Below are positions 45,305-54,282 of a stretch of 64,000 nucleotides of DNA, piece after piece; the first letter of the stretch is position 1; each line of letters starts with the position of its first letter. The position numbers were made by a program, and so were the translations under genes. This stretch comes from Streptomyces sp. MP131-18. GTDB taxonomy: Bacteria > Actinomycetota > Actinomycetes > Streptomycetales > Streptomycetaceae. Location of the stretch: the NCBI RefSeq assembly GCF_001984575.1, contig NZ_LZNS01000001.1, positions 5,803,682-5,867,681 of the forward strand. The letters are read 5' to 3'. The notes below the pieces were generated by a model. The model was not told where the DNA came from. It did not search any database and was given only the letters and a program-made list of their open reading frames with translations.

Positions 45305-45622
45305 TCACCGTTGCCGGAGGCCGGTCGGCCCCTCGTTCGTGGCCTTGATGCCCTCGATGCTGCGCAGTTGGTGCACGAGTCCGTACTGCGCGGCCACCTG
45401 GGCGGCCTGGGCGAGGACGAGAAGTCCATCATCCCGGGTCGCCGCATCGGAGAGCAGGATGTGGCCATGAGCGGTATCCAGTCGCACGCGTTGCATCGGT
45501 GAGTCCGTGGTCCCGCTGCTGCGGGCGATGTCGATGAAGTGCAGGGCCTGGGTGAGGTCGTCGGCGCCGCGGCGGGCGAGGGCGGGCGAGGGCGAGTTTC
45601 TGGTGGGCCACCGACCAGTCAT
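45305..45622 (-). pseudogene. C-terminal fragment of a TPR-type regulator
   Basis: The frame contains DDLTQALHFIDIARSSG, then LDTAHGHILLSDAATRDDGL and LVLAQAAQVAAQYGLVHQL, a helical-repeat tail like that of Streptomyces XRE-TPR regulators. The N-terminal HTH and most repeats are absent. It ends 17 bp before the YdcF start, on the same strand. A direct repeat (GCGGGCGAGGGCGGGCGAGG, 45572-45596 region) lies near the break. Confidence 0.5.
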
Positions 45623-45630
45623 CCGGTTCG

Positions 45631-45850
45631 GTGAGGTCTTCGAAGTCGCGGGTCGCGGCCGTGCACTCCGTGCGGCGCGGGGATCAGATCATGGTCGGGG
45701 GGGCAGGCGTTCACCGTCCACGACATGGCGGCGCTCGGGCTCGGGCGCAAGCGGCTCGTGTTCGGCTCGGGCGAGTCGTTCGTCATGACCCGCACCACGG
45801 TCCTGTGGGCCGCCCGCCGGGTCGACCCCCGCCGACGACAGCGCCACTGA
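45631..45850 (+). pseudogene. small protein gene broken by a 7-G frameshift
   Basis: Frame 1 from GTG 45631 reads VAAVHSVRRGDQIMVGG and then runs into the G-run 45697-45703. Removing one G continues as QAFTVHDMAALGLGRKRLVF, then GSGESFVMTRTTVLWAARRV, ending at TGA 45848-45850. The joined 72-residue protein reads sensibly and resembles small actinomycete hypothetical proteins. A sequencing slip in the homopolymer is as likely as a real mutation. Confidence 0.55.
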
Positions 45851-46067
45851 CTCCCGCCCCGGCGCTCTCGCCTGGACAGCCAAGCGCCGAGACGGGCCCG
45901 CAGCACACCAGCCCCCCGATAGGAAACCGGAAGGAGCAGCATTCCCAGCTACGCCGGCCCGGTCGAGTGGCTGGACGCGGTGTGTCGGCGCTCGCCTCTG
46001 GGAGGTTGACCGTACGGGTTGCCGCCCGGCTGAACGGACGGGGCGGGGGGCCGCCCCGTTCCGTGGG

Positions 46068-47072
46068 TCAGCGGGTGGTGGTCGCCGGTTCGAGGGGGAA
46101 GTGGCAGGCTGCCAGGTGGTTCTCGCCCGTCGGTGCGGGCTCGGTGGTTGCGCAGACGTCCTCGGCCTTCCAGCAGCGGGTGCGGAAGCGGCAGCCCGAC
46201 GGTGGGTCGACCGGCGAGGGCACCTCGCCGGACAGCACGATCCGTTCGCGCCGTTCCCGTACCGCTTGGAGGGAAGGTGCGGCGGACAGCAGCGACGCCG
46301 TGTAGGGGTGCCGCGGTGCGGCGAAGACCTCTTCGGCGGCGCCGGATTCGACGACCTTGCCCAGGTACATCACGGCAACGTGGTCCGCGACGTGCTGGAC
46401 CACCGACAGGTCGTGCGAGATGAACACGTACGCCACGCCCAGCTCGGCCTGGAGGTCGGTCAGCAGGTTGAGGACCTGCGCCTGTACCGACAGGTCGAGC
46501 GCCGACACCGGCTCGTCGCACACGATCAGCTCGGGCCGCAGCGCCAGGGCCCTGGCGATGCCGATGCGCTGGCGCTGCCCGCCGGAGAACTCCTGCGGGT
46601 ACTTGCCCGCGTCGCCGGAACGCAGGCCGACCATGTCCAGGAGCGCGTCGACCCGCTTGCGGCGGTCCGCCCGCGGGACGAGGTCGCGGTGCGTCAGCCA
46701 GGGCTCGGCGATCAGTTCTGCCGCGGTCAGCCGCGGGTTGAGCGAGGCGAACGGGTCCTGGAACACCATCTGCACGCGCCGCCGCCACGCCAGCAGCTGC
46801 TTGCCGCGCAGCGCGAACGGGTCGACGCCGTCGAAGCGGACGGTGCCCGCGTCGGGGCGTTCCAGCATCAGCAGGACCCGCGCCAGGGTCGACTTCCCGC
46901 AGCCGGATTCGCCGACGAGGCCGAGGGTGCGGCCGCGGTGCACCGTGAGGTCGACCCCGCCCAGGGCGTGCAGCCGGGTGCTGCCAGAGGCGCTGCGCGG
47001 CACCCGGAACGTCTTCTCCAGGCCGCGGGCTTCGAGCAGCGGTGCGGCCTCCGCCGCGCCGGACTCAGGCAT
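46068..47072 (-). CDS. peptide-type ABC transporter ATPase (OppF/DppF-like)
   Basis: 334 residues. Walker A is LVGESGCGKSTLARVLL, the signature FSGGQRQRIGIARALALRP, Walker B LIVCDEPVSALDLSVQ and the switch VFISHDLSVVQHVADH. The C-terminal Opp/Dpp tail has the PPSGCRFRTRCWKAEDVCA cysteines. With the preceding ATPase it drives the importer. It is the last gene of the operon; the start overlaps the previous gene by 8 bp. Confidence 0.93.
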   Translation of the reverse strand: MPESGAAEAAPLLEARGLEKTFRVPRSASGSTRLHALGGVDLTVHRGRTLGLVGESGCGKSTLARVLLMLERPDAGTVRFDGVDPFALRGKQLLAWRRRVQMVFQDPFASLNPRLTAAELIAEPWLTHRDLVPRADRRKRVDALLDMVGLRSGDAGKYPQEFSGGQRQRIGIARALALRPELIVCDEPVSALDLSVQAQVLNLLTDLQAELGVAYVFISHDLSVVQHVADHVAVMYLGKVVESGAAEEVFAAPRHPYTASLLSAAPSLQAVRERRERIVLSGEVPSPVDPPSGCRFRTRCWKAEDVCATTEPAPTGENHLAACHFPLEPATTTR

Positions 47073-48066
47073 CGGCCAGCTCCTTCCAGTAGTGGCACGC
47101 CGACATGCGTGCCGGCCCCGTCGCCGCGGGCGGCGGCGCCTCGGTGGCGCACCGTTCGCGCGCCAGCGGGCAGCGGTCGCGGAACGCGCATCCCGACGGC
47201 ACCGCGGTCGGCTGCGGCGGGGCGCCCTCGATGGAGTTCAGCCGCGAGCCGCGGGGCCGCCCGGCGGGGACGGAGTCCAGCAGGCCACGGGTGTAGGGGT
47301 GCCGCGGCGCGTTGAACACCTCGGCGGTGGGCCCCGATTCGACGACGCTGCCCGCGTACATCACGGCGACCCGGTCGGCTTCCTCCGCGACCACGGCCAG
47401 GTCGTGGGTGATGAGCACGAGCGCCATCCGCGTCTCGCGGCGCAACTCGGCGAGCAGTTCCATGATCTGGGCCTGCACCGTCACGTCGAGCGCGGTGGTG
47501 GGCTCGTCGGCGAGCAGCACCGTGGGCCGCAGTGCGACGGCCATCGCGATCAGCAGCCGTTGCCGCAGGCCGCCGGAGAACTGGTGCGGGTACGCCTTGG
47601 CGCGGGCCCGCGGCTCGGGTATGCCGACCCGTTCCATCAGTGCGACGGCCTTCTCGGCGGCGGCCTTGCGCGAGAGCCCTTCGTGGATGCGGAACGGCTC
47701 GGCCAGCTGCGAACCGACCGGGTAGACCGGGTTCAGCGCGGTCAGCGCGTCCTGGAAGACGACGGCGAGCCCGGGCCCGGCGAGGCGGCGGCGTTCGCGG
47801 GCGCCGAGCCGCAGCACGTCCCGCCCGTTCAGCAGCACTTCGCCGCCGGTGACCTCGGCGACCGGGTCGAGCAGCCCCGCGACGGCCTGTGCCGTCATGC
47901 TCTTGCCGCAGCCGGACTCGCCGAGCAGGGCCAGGGTCTGTCCCGAGTGCGCGGTGAAGCCGACGCCCCTGACCACGGGAACGGGCCCGGAGGGCGTGCG
48001 GATCTCCACCGACAGGCCCTTCACCTCCAGCGCGACGTCCGGTTCGGCGCTCGTGACGGTCGTCAT
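47065..48066 (-). CDS. peptide-type ABC transporter ATPase (OppD/DppD-like)
   Basis: 333 residues. Walker A is LLGESGCGKSMTAQAVAGLL, the signature FSGGLRQRLLIAMAVALRP and Walker B VLLADEPTTALDVTVQA. The C-terminal cysteine tail (PSGCAFRDRCPLARERCA) matches OppD. Its ATG overlaps the dppC-like stop (ATGA). Confidence 0.93.
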   Translation of the reverse strand: MTTVTSAEPDVALEVKGLSVEIRTPSGPVPVVRGVGFTAHSGQTLALLGESGCGKSMTAQAVAGLLDPVAEVTGGEVLLNGRDVLRLGARERRRLAGPGLAVVFQDALTALNPVYPVGSQLAEPFRIHEGLSRKAAAEKAVALMERVGIPEPRARAKAYPHQFSGGLRQRLLIAMAVALRPTVLLADEPTTALDVTVQAQIMELLAELRRETRMALVLITHDLAVVAEEADRVAVMYAGSVVESGPTAEVFNAPRHPYTRGLLDSVPAGRPRGSRLNSIEGAPPQPTAVPSGCAFRDRCPLARERCATEAPPPAATGPARMSACHYWKELADA

Positions 48067-49019
48067 GCCGACTCCTTTCCTGCGGCCGGGGCCGGGGCTG
48101 CCGCCGCGGCCTTCCGGTCGCGGCGGCCGCGCCGCGGCGCGGTGAGCCGCCAGCGCTGCGCGGGGTCACCGGCGATCCGGGCCCAGGAGGCCAGCACGGT
48201 CGCCGAGACGGTGGTGAGAATGATCGCCAGGCCGGGGAACACCGCGATCCACCAGGCGGTCTGGAGTTCTTGCCGGCCCTGGGCGACCATCAGGCCCCAG
48301 GAGACGTCCGGGGGCTGGATTCCGATGCCGAGGAAGCTCAGCGAGGACTCCGTCAGCATGACGAAGCAGAAGTCCACCGCGGCCACCGTCAGCAGCGTGG
48401 GGGCGACGACCGGGGCGACGTGCCGCCGGATCACCGCCCAGTTGCCGGTGCCGAAGGTGCGGGCCGCGTCCACGAACAGCCTGCTGCGCAGCTCCGCCGA
48501 TTCCGCCCGCGCCGTGCGCAGGTACACCGGGATACGGGCCAGGGCCAGCACCGCGATGATGTTGGCCACGCTCGGGTCGAACACGTAGAGCACCACGACG
48601 GCGAGCAGCAGCGAGGGGAAGCTGAGGATCACGTCGGCGATACGCATGGACACGTTCTCGCGCCAGCCGCGGTGGAATCCGGCCCACATCCCCCACAGCG
48701 AGCCGATCAGTAGCGACAGCAGCACCGCGGGCACCGCCACCGCCAGCGTCGTGCCGGCCGCGACGATCAGCCGGGCCAGGACGCTGCGGCCCAGGGAGTC
48801 GCTGCCGAGCAGGAACTCCCAGCCCTCGTCGGTGCTCAGGGGCCGCAGGTTGATCGCGCGCAGGTTCTGCTCCCTGGCCAGATCGCCGAGCAGCATCGGG
48901 CCGAGCAGCGCGCACAGCCCCACGAGCAGCAGGACGACGGCGGCGGCCGAGGCCATGCGGTCCCTGCGGAGCAGGTGCAGCCAGCGTGTCCTGCGGGGTG
49001 TCTCGTTCGCGGTGGTCAT
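48063..49019 (-). CDS. peptide-type ABC permease (DppC-like)
   Basis: 318 residues from ATG 49019. The DppC-type N-terminal helix (ASAAAVVLLLVGLCALLGPM), LLGSDSLGRSVLARLIVAAG and the ARTFGTGNWAVIRRHVAPVV EAA-like loop are visible. Four to six further membrane segments follow. The C-terminus is a Lys/Ala-rich tail. It is coupled to dppB-like and the ATPase genes. Confidence 0.92.
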   Translation of the reverse strand: MTTANETPRRTRWLHLLRRDRMASAAAVVLLLVGLCALLGPMLLGDLAREQNLRAINLRPLSTDEGWEFLLGSDSLGRSVLARLIVAAGTTLAVAVPAVLLSLLIGSLWGMWAGFHRGWRENVSMRIADVILSFPSLLLAVVVLYVFDPSVANIIAVLALARIPVYLRTARAESAELRSRLFVDAARTFGTGNWAVIRRHVAPVVAPTLLTVAAVDFCFVMLTESSLSFLGIGIQPPDVSWGLMVAQGRQELQTAWWIAVFPGLAIILTTVSATVLASWARIAGDPAQRWRLTAPRRGRRDRKAAAAAPAPAAGKESA

Positions 49020-49942
49020 GCCAGCGCCCCCTGCCTGACCCGCGCGTCGAGCAGCGCGTAACCGATGTCGATGAGGATGTTCAGCACGAAGATCGTCAGC
49101 GCCGTCAGCAGCACCGCCGCCTGGAGGACCGCGAAGTCCCGTTGGAGAATCGAATCGATCATGAGTTTCCCGATGCCGGGCCAGCCGAAGATCGTCTCGA
49201 CCACGACCGCCCCGTTGACCAGGCCGACCGCCAGGTCGCCGGCCACGGTGAGGGCCGGGGCGCCCGCGTTGCGCAGCGCGTGCCTGAAGACGACGCGCGG
49301 TTCGCTCGCGCCCTTGCTGCGCGCCACCTTGATGTAGGGCGCGGACAGCGCGGACACCATCGCGCCGCGCACCACCTGCACGAGCACGCCGAACGGCCGG
49401 ATCAGCAGCGTCGCGATGGGCAGCACCCACACGCCGGCGCCGGTCGTGCCCGAGGTCGGCAGCCACTCCAGCTGCACGGCGAAGATCAGCACGCCCATGA
49501 TGGCGAACCAGAAGTCGGGCGTGCTCGCGGCCGTGGCCGACAGGAAGCTCGCGATCCGGTCGATCGCCGAGTTCGGCCGGTACGCGGCGAGGCTGCCGAC
49601 GACCACGGCGCCGATGATCGCGAACAGCATGGTGAACCCGGCCAGTTGCAGCGTCGCGGGGAACGCGCGCAGCACGGCCTCGGCGGCCGGCTGCGCGGTG
49701 CGCAGCGACTCGCCGAAGTCGAACTGCACGATCTGCGCGAGATAGTCCCCGAACTGCACGAAGACCGGTTCGTCGAAGCCGTGCTGCGCCGAGAACGTCT
49801 CCCTCATCTCCGGGGTGGCGCTGAGCGGGAGGTAGAGGTTGGCCGGGTCGCCGGTGAGGCGGGCCAGGAAGAAGACGCCGAGGACGACGAACAGCAGCGG
49901 AATGGCGCTGGAGAGGATGCGGTTTCTCAGGAAGGTGAACAT
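49016..49942 (-). CDS. peptide-type ABC permease (DppB-like)
   Basis: 308 residues. MFTFLRNRILSSAIPLLFVV and the C-terminal ILIDIGYALLDARVR match DppB. FRHALRNAGAPALTVAGDLA is the coupling loop. FGWPGIGKLMIDSILQRDFA is the conserved Dpp/Opp motif. Start ATG 49942 lies 11 bp after the binding-protein stop. Confidence 0.92.
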   Translation of the reverse strand: MFTFLRNRILSSAIPLLFVVLGVFFLARLTGDPANLYLPLSATPEMRETFSAQHGFDEPVFVQFGDYLAQIVQFDFGESLRTAQPAAEAVLRAFPATLQLAGFTMLFAIIGAVVVGSLAAYRPNSAIDRIASFLSATAASTPDFWFAIMGVLIFAVQLEWLPTSGTTGAGVWVLPIATLLIRPFGVLVQVVRGAMVSALSAPYIKVARSKGASEPRVVFRHALRNAGAPALTVAGDLAVGLVNGAVVVETIFGWPGIGKLMIDSILQRDFAVLQAAVLLTALTIFVLNILIDIGYALLDARVRQGALA

Positions 49943-49953
49943 GGCCCGCCCCC

Positions 49954-51519
49954 TCAGTCCGCCGGGTGCATCGCGGCCAGATGCATCTCGTCGTTGGTCG
50001 CCGAATTCGGCTCGTACGTCACGTTCGGCGCGATCGAGATGATGCCGGTCATGTGCGCCAGCACGGCGTCCCGTACGACCTCGTCGTTCTGGTGGGCCAG
50101 CGCGCCGGCGAACGCGGCCTGCCGCTCGTCCTCCGCGGCAAGTTCGCCCTCGTGGATCAGCCGGTCGAGTTCGGCGGTGCCGTAGCTGCTCTGCGCGCCC
50201 TCGCTGCCGTAGATCTGGTCCATGGTGAACGCGGCGTCGCCGGCCTGGTTGCCGTGCTGGGCCTGGAGCAGCGTCGGGCCGATGTCCTGGGGGAACGGCC
50301 GGAGCAGGTACTCCATCCAGGCGTTCACGTCCAGCATCTGGATGTCCACGTCAAGACCCGCCTCAAGTAGTGAGTTCTGTACCACTTCCAGGGCCTCCGC
50401 CGCCTTCGGGTAGATGCCGTTGCGGCCGATGAGGGTGATCGTCGTGTCCACCGGCACGCCGTCGGCGCGGGCCTCGTCGATCAGGGTCCTGGCGCGGTCC
50501 ATGTCGTAGGGCCAGGCCGCGATGTCCGGGTTGTAGCCGGTCACGCCGTCCGGGACGACCTGGCCCGCGGGCTCGCCGAGCCCGGCGAACACCGAGGCGA
50601 CCAGCCCCTCCCGGTCGATGGCGTAGTTGATGGCCTGCCGCACGCGTATGTCGTCCAGCGGCGCCTTGGTGGCGTCCATCCGCAGGTAGGACGTCTCGTT
50701 GTTGGGGAATTCGACCGCGGTGTCGCCGGCCCCGTCGGCCGGTGCCAGGCCGACCGCGACGTCCGCCTCGCCGCTGGTGACCATCGCGGCGCGGATGCTT
50801 CCCTCGGAGCGCCAGGAGTAGAGGGCGGCGGCGTAGTCCGGCCGTTCGCCCCAGTAGTCGTCGTAGCGGGCGAGCCGCAGGTTGATGCCCTGGTTCCAGG
50901 TGTCGATGCGGTAGGGGCCGGTGCCGACGGGCTCGCGCACCTTGCCGTCCGTGGCGGTGTCCGTCGGCACGATCTCCACGAACGACAGGCGCAGCGGCAG
51001 GATCGGGTCCGGCTCGCCCGTGGTGACCTCAAGTGTCGTGGCGTCGACGGCCGTCGCGGAGATCTCGATGTCGCCGAAGACGTAACCGTCCACGTTGCAG
51101 CCGATGTCGGAGTTGACCGTCCTGTCGATGGAGAACGCGGCGGCCTCGGCCGTGAACGGCGTGCCGTCGTGGAAGGTGACGCCCTCGCGGAGGGTGAACC
51201 GCCAGGTGGTGGGCTCCAGTTGCTCCCACTCTTCGGCGAGCTTGGGCTCCAGCTCGCCGGTGGCCGGGACGCGTTCGGTCAGGGGCTCGGTGATGTTGGA
51301 ACGCGTCACGCGGCCGGTGGCGGTCAGGGAGGCGTCACACGGTTCGAGTGTGGGCGGCTCCTCCGGCAGGACGATGCGCACGGTGTCGGCACCGGCCGCG
51401 GCCGAGCCGGAGTTGGCGACCGTGCAGCCGGCCGCGAGCAGCATCGCGCCCGCGCCGAGCAGGGCCGTGGTCCGCCGGCCCGGTGGTCCGGCGAGGCGCG
51501 GGCGGAGAGGGGACTTCAT
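49954..51519 (-). CDS. peptide-type ABC substrate-binding lipoprotein
   Basis: 521 residues. The signal ends in a lipobox (LLAAGCTVANSG). Family-5 solute-binding features follow: LPEEPPTLEPCDAS, WRFTLREGVTFHDGTPFTAE, VGTGPYRIDTWNQG and VRQAINYAIDREGLVASVFA. It delivers its ligand to the permeases downstream. Family-5 proteins bind peptides, nickel or some oligosaccharides and acid sugars. Its place after the dehydratase gene (37 bp) suggests a ligand tied to aldaric acid catabolism. Confidence 0.92.
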   Translation of the reverse strand: MKSPLRPRLAGPPGRRTTALLGAGAMLLAAGCTVANSGSAAAGADTVRIVLPEEPPTLEPCDASLTATGRVTRSNITEPLTERVPATGELEPKLAEEWEQLEPTTWRFTLREGVTFHDGTPFTAEAAAFSIDRTVNSDIGCNVDGYVFGDIEISATAVDATTLEVTTGEPDPILPLRLSFVEIVPTDTATDGKVREPVGTGPYRIDTWNQGINLRLARYDDYWGERPDYAAALYSWRSEGSIRAAMVTSGEADVAVGLAPADGAGDTAVEFPNNETSYLRMDATKAPLDDIRVRQAINYAIDREGLVASVFAGLGEPAGQVVPDGVTGYNPDIAAWPYDMDRARTLIDEARADGVPVDTTITLIGRNGIYPKAAEALEVVQNSLLEAGLDVDIQMLDVNAWMEYLLRPFPQDIGPTLLQAQHGNQAGDAAFTMDQIYGSEGAQSSYGTAELDRLIHEGELAAEDERQAAFAGALAHQNDEVVRDAVLAHMTGIISIAPNVTYEPNSATNDEMHLAAMHPAD

Positions 51520-51556
51520 CGTTCCTCCTTCGCGGGGTAGCTTCCGGGCGCGGGGC

Positions 51557-52486
51557 TCAGGCGGGCGCCGCGGCGTCCAGGGCCGCGTGGCCGCGTTCGA
51601 TCAGGCCGGCGAGCCGGTCCCGGTGCTCGGGCGTGACGTCCGCCAGGGGCGGGCGTACCGGCCCCGCGGACCGGCCCTGCACCGCGAGACCCGCCTTGAC
51701 CAGGGCCACCGCGTAGCCGTCCGTCGTGAGCCGCAGTTGGGTGAGCGGCACGTAGAACTCCCGCAGCAGCGTGCGCTGCACGGTGTCGTCGCCGCGTTCG
51801 AAGGCGTCGAAGAACGCGCGGGCGATGCGGGGGGCGAAGGCCAGCGTCGCCGAGGAGTAGGCGCGCGCGCCGACCGCGGCGTAGGCGCGGGCGAACGTCT
51901 CGGCCGTCGGCATCCCGTTGAGCAGCGGGAGCGCGCCGCCGGTCGCGGTGTGGATGCGTTGCAGCAGCTCCAGGTCGCCGTGGCCGTCCTTGAACGCCAC
52001 CACCTGCTCGATTCCGGCGAGCTCGGCCACGGCCTCGGGCGTGAAGACCGCGGTGGAGCGCTGGTAGGGGACCAGTGGCAGGCCGGTAGCCGCGGCGATC
52101 TGCCGGTAGTGCGCGACCAGACCGGCGGGCGGGCCGACCTGGAGGTAGGGCGGCAGCACGAGCGCCCCGTCGGCGCCGGACTGCTCCGCGGCCACGGCGA
52201 ACTCGGCCGCGAGCCGGGTGCCGCCGCCGATCCCGGCGTAGACGGGCACCCGGCCGCCGGTGCCCGACACGGCGACGCGCACGAGTTCGCGGTGCTCGGC
52301 GGGGGTGAGCGAGGCGAACTCGCCGGTCCCGCAGGCGACGAAGAGGGCGGAAGGACCTGCGTCCGCCATGTCCGCCAGGTGCTCCTCGAAGCGCGGGAGG
52401 TCGAGTTCACCGTCCTCGCGGAACGGCGTGACGGGGAAGGCGAGCAGCCCCTGGAGAGCGTTCGGCCGCTGTGGAAGTGCCGGCAC
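51557..52486 (-). CDS. kdgD: 5-dehydro-4-deoxyglucarate dehydratase (DapA family)
   Basis: 309 residues, a DapA/NAL-type TIM barrel. LLAFPVTPFREDGELDLPRF, ALFVACGTGEFASLTPAEH and VPVYAGIGGGTRLAAEFA are characteristic of the KDG-dehydratase group. The Schiff-base Lys is K166 in VVAFKDGHGDLEL, and Y141 is the likely general acid-base. It converts 5-dehydro-4-deoxy-D-glucarate to 2,5-dioxopentanoate with CO2 release. It is first in an operon with the importer. It is divergent from an IclR regulator. Confidence 0.88.
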   Translation of the reverse strand: MPALPQRPNALQGLLAFPVTPFREDGELDLPRFEEHLADMADAGPSALFVACGTGEFASLTPAEHRELVRVAVSGTGGRVPVYAGIGGGTRLAAEFAVAAEQSGADGALVLPPYLQVGPPAGLVAHYRQIAAATGLPLVPYQRSTAVFTPEAVAELAGIEQVVAFKDGHGDLELLQRIHTATGGALPLLNGMPTAETFARAYAAVGARAYSSATLAFAPRIARAFFDAFERGDDTVQRTLLREFYVPLTQLRLTTDGYAVALVKAGLAVQGRSAGPVRPPLADVTPEHRDRLAGLIERGHAALDAAAPA

Positions 52487-52523
52487 CGGAAAACCCCTTG
52501 TCCATCTGTCGTCTGTACTGTCT

Positions 52524-52549
52524 ACGGCGTCTACGTATGAAGACGCCGT
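52524..52549. promoter_or_regulatory. IclR-type operator between kdgD and iclR
   Basis: ACGGCGTCT (52524-52532) and AGACGCCGT (52541-52549) are perfect inverted arms separated by 8 bp. GTCTAC and GTAGAC repeats lie on either side. The site is centred in the 130-bp divergent region. Confidence 0.7.
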
Positions 52550-52616
52550 CTAACTTTGTAGACGGGAGTAAAGTGCTGCCCGGGCGCAGGCGTCAAGAGA
52601 TGCAGAGGAGAAAACC

Positions 52617-53387
52617 GTGACGGAATCGGACGGGCCGCAGGACGCCGGTCGAGTACGCAGCGTGAAATCCGCCGACCGGACCATCGCCCTGCTCGAATAC
52701 CTCAGCGCCGCCGAGTCGCCCCGTACGCTGCGGGACGTCACCGGCGACCTCGGCATCCCGCGGGCCAGCGCCTACGCCCTGCTCATGACACTGGTGCGCA
52801 CCGGCTGGGTCGAGCAGGACCAGACCGGCTCCGGCTTCCACCTCGGCATCAGGGCCCTGCGCGCCGGAGCGGCCTACGTCGAGCACGACGACGTCGTGCG
52901 GCGCGCCCAGCCCGTCATGAACGACCTGTCCGGCAAGCTCGGGGAGACGATCCACCTCGCCAGGCTCGACGGACACGAGATCGTCTACCTCGCGACCTGC
53001 CCCTCCCGGCACTCGCTCGCCGTGGTCTCCAAGCCGGGCCGCCGCCTGCCCTGCTGGTCCACGGGCCTCGGCAAGGCGATCCTGGCGCACCGCCCCTGGC
53101 CCGAGGTCGACGCGCTGCTCCCCGGCGCCCTCACGGCCCGCACCCCCCACTCGATCACCAGCAGGCCGCGGCTGCGGGAGGAGCTGGAGACGGTCGCGCG
53201 TCGCGGCCACGCCGTGGACGAGCAGGAATCCACCCTCGGCCTGCGCTGCTTCGCCGTTCCCCTGCACTTCGGCGGCGCCATCAACGAGGCGCTGAGCTGC
53301 TCCGTCCCCCTCGTCCGCCTCGACCCGGCCCGCGAAGAGGTCATCCTGGACGCCCTGCGCCACGCCCGCAACCGCATCACCGGCTGA
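52617..53387 (+). CDS. IclR-family transcriptional regulator
   Basis: 256 residues from GTG 52617, with AGAGGAG upstream. The wHTH is residues about 15-80 (SADRTIALLEYLSAAESPRT, then TGDLGIPRASAYALLMTLVRTGWVEQ). The IclR effector domain follows (YLATCPSRHSLAVVSKPGRR, LGKAILAHRPWPEVDALLPG, GAINEALSCSVPLVRLDPAR). As the divergent neighbour of the transporter-dehydratase operon, it probably controls it in response to a sugar acid. Confidence 0.93.
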   Translation: MTESDGPQDAGRVRSVKSADRTIALLEYLSAAESPRTLRDVTGDLGIPRASAYALLMTLVRTGWVEQDQTGSGFHLGIRALRAGAAYVEHDDVVRRAQPVMNDLSGKLGETIHLARLDGHEIVYLATCPSRHSLAVVSKPGRRLPCWSTGLGKAILAHRPWPEVDALLPGALTARTPHSITSRPRLREELETVARRGHAVDEQESTLGLRCFAVPLHFGGAINEALSCSVPLVRLDPAREEVILDALRHARNRITG

Positions 53388-53616
53388 GCCCCGCGCGGCA
53401 CCGAGCGGCGGCGCGCGGCCGCCGGGGAGGGGTCCCGGGGGTGCGGGGTTAGCCTGCGCGCCATGTGGAACGGGCTGTGCCTCGGGGACTCCCGGGCCGC
53501 GTTCGTCTCCTCCGCACTTCCGGGCCTCACCGCCGTGATTCCCGGCACACCTGCCGTGTCACCGTGGCCCTTGCTCCACCTCGCCCATCCCACCGAGAAC
53601 CAAGGAGCAACGCATC

Positions 53617-54213
53617 GTGAAAGCACTTGCCTTGGGCAGTACCGCCATGGCGGCGCTGCTGTTCCTGGGAGGCCCCACGGCCCAGGCCGCCGATCCCGAG
53701 CCGCGCCATGACCAGCCCGCCGCACAGGGCGAAACCCTGTCCCTGAGCGCCGCCGACGAGTACATCGAGTGTTCCTGGGTGCTCGACCCCTACACGGAAT
53801 GGTGGTGGGACGACTCGTACACCCTCACCAGCGTCGGCGTCGAGCCCACCGGGGACGTCGAGTGCAGCTCGGACATCTACAGCATCGAGTCCGAGCTGTA
53901 CGTGCACCACGACGAGACGCGCATCTCCCTCGACGAGGACAACTGCGTCTCGGACGACGGGAGCGAGTGCGCCGAATCGTCCACCGCCGCGACGCACACC
54001 TGCACGGCGGGAACGGCGTGCGCGGGTGACTGGACGCCCGAACTGGAGATCCGCCTGGAGCTGAGGGACGGCACCTCCTGGGACGCCGACACCTTCCCCG
54101 ACTACTGCTCGGTCCAGGGCGCCGAGGACGAGGTCGTGCGCTGCAACTACGTGTACGACCCGCCCGTTCACGTCCCGCCGACCTTCCCGCCGGACGCGGA
54201 AGCGACGGCGTAG
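53617..54213 (+). CDS. secreted Cys-rich hypothetical protein
   Basis: 198 residues from GTG 53617 with AAGGAG upstream. A signal peptide (MKALALGSTAMAALLFLGGP, then TAQAADPEP) is followed by an acidic Tyr/Trp/Asp-rich domain with eight Cys (YIECSW, VECSSD, NCVSD, ECAES, HTCTAG, TACAG, DYCSV, RCNYV). Four disulfides are likely after export. I do not recognise the family. A strong bidirectional hairpin follows the stop. Confidence 0.75.
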   Translation: MKALALGSTAMAALLFLGGPTAQAADPEPRHDQPAAQGETLSLSAADEYIECSWVLDPYTEWWWDDSYTLTSVGVEPTGDVECSSDIYSIESELYVHHDETRISLDEDNCVSDDGSECAESSTAATHTCTAGTACAGDWTPELEIRLELRDGTSWDADTFPDYCSVQGAEDEVVRCNYVYDPPVHVPPTFPPDAEATA

Positions 54214-54230
54214 CCGGACCGGACGACGGC

Positions 54231-54267
54231 CGCGGCCCGCCGGACGGCAACCGTCCGGCGGGCCGCG
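54231..54267. terminator. bidirectional terminator, 17-bp perfect stem
   Basis: 54231-54247 pairs perfectly with 54251-54267 across a 3-nt loop, between converging genes. Confidence 0.85.
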
Positions 54268-54282
54268 GGGGACCCGGGTGAC

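Noticed and set aside
53463-53711. Frame starting ATGTGGAACGG with a possible -10 just before
   Set aside because: It runs into the secreted protein gene in another frame and has no signature. The TTAGCCT may be a promoter for the secreted protein instead.
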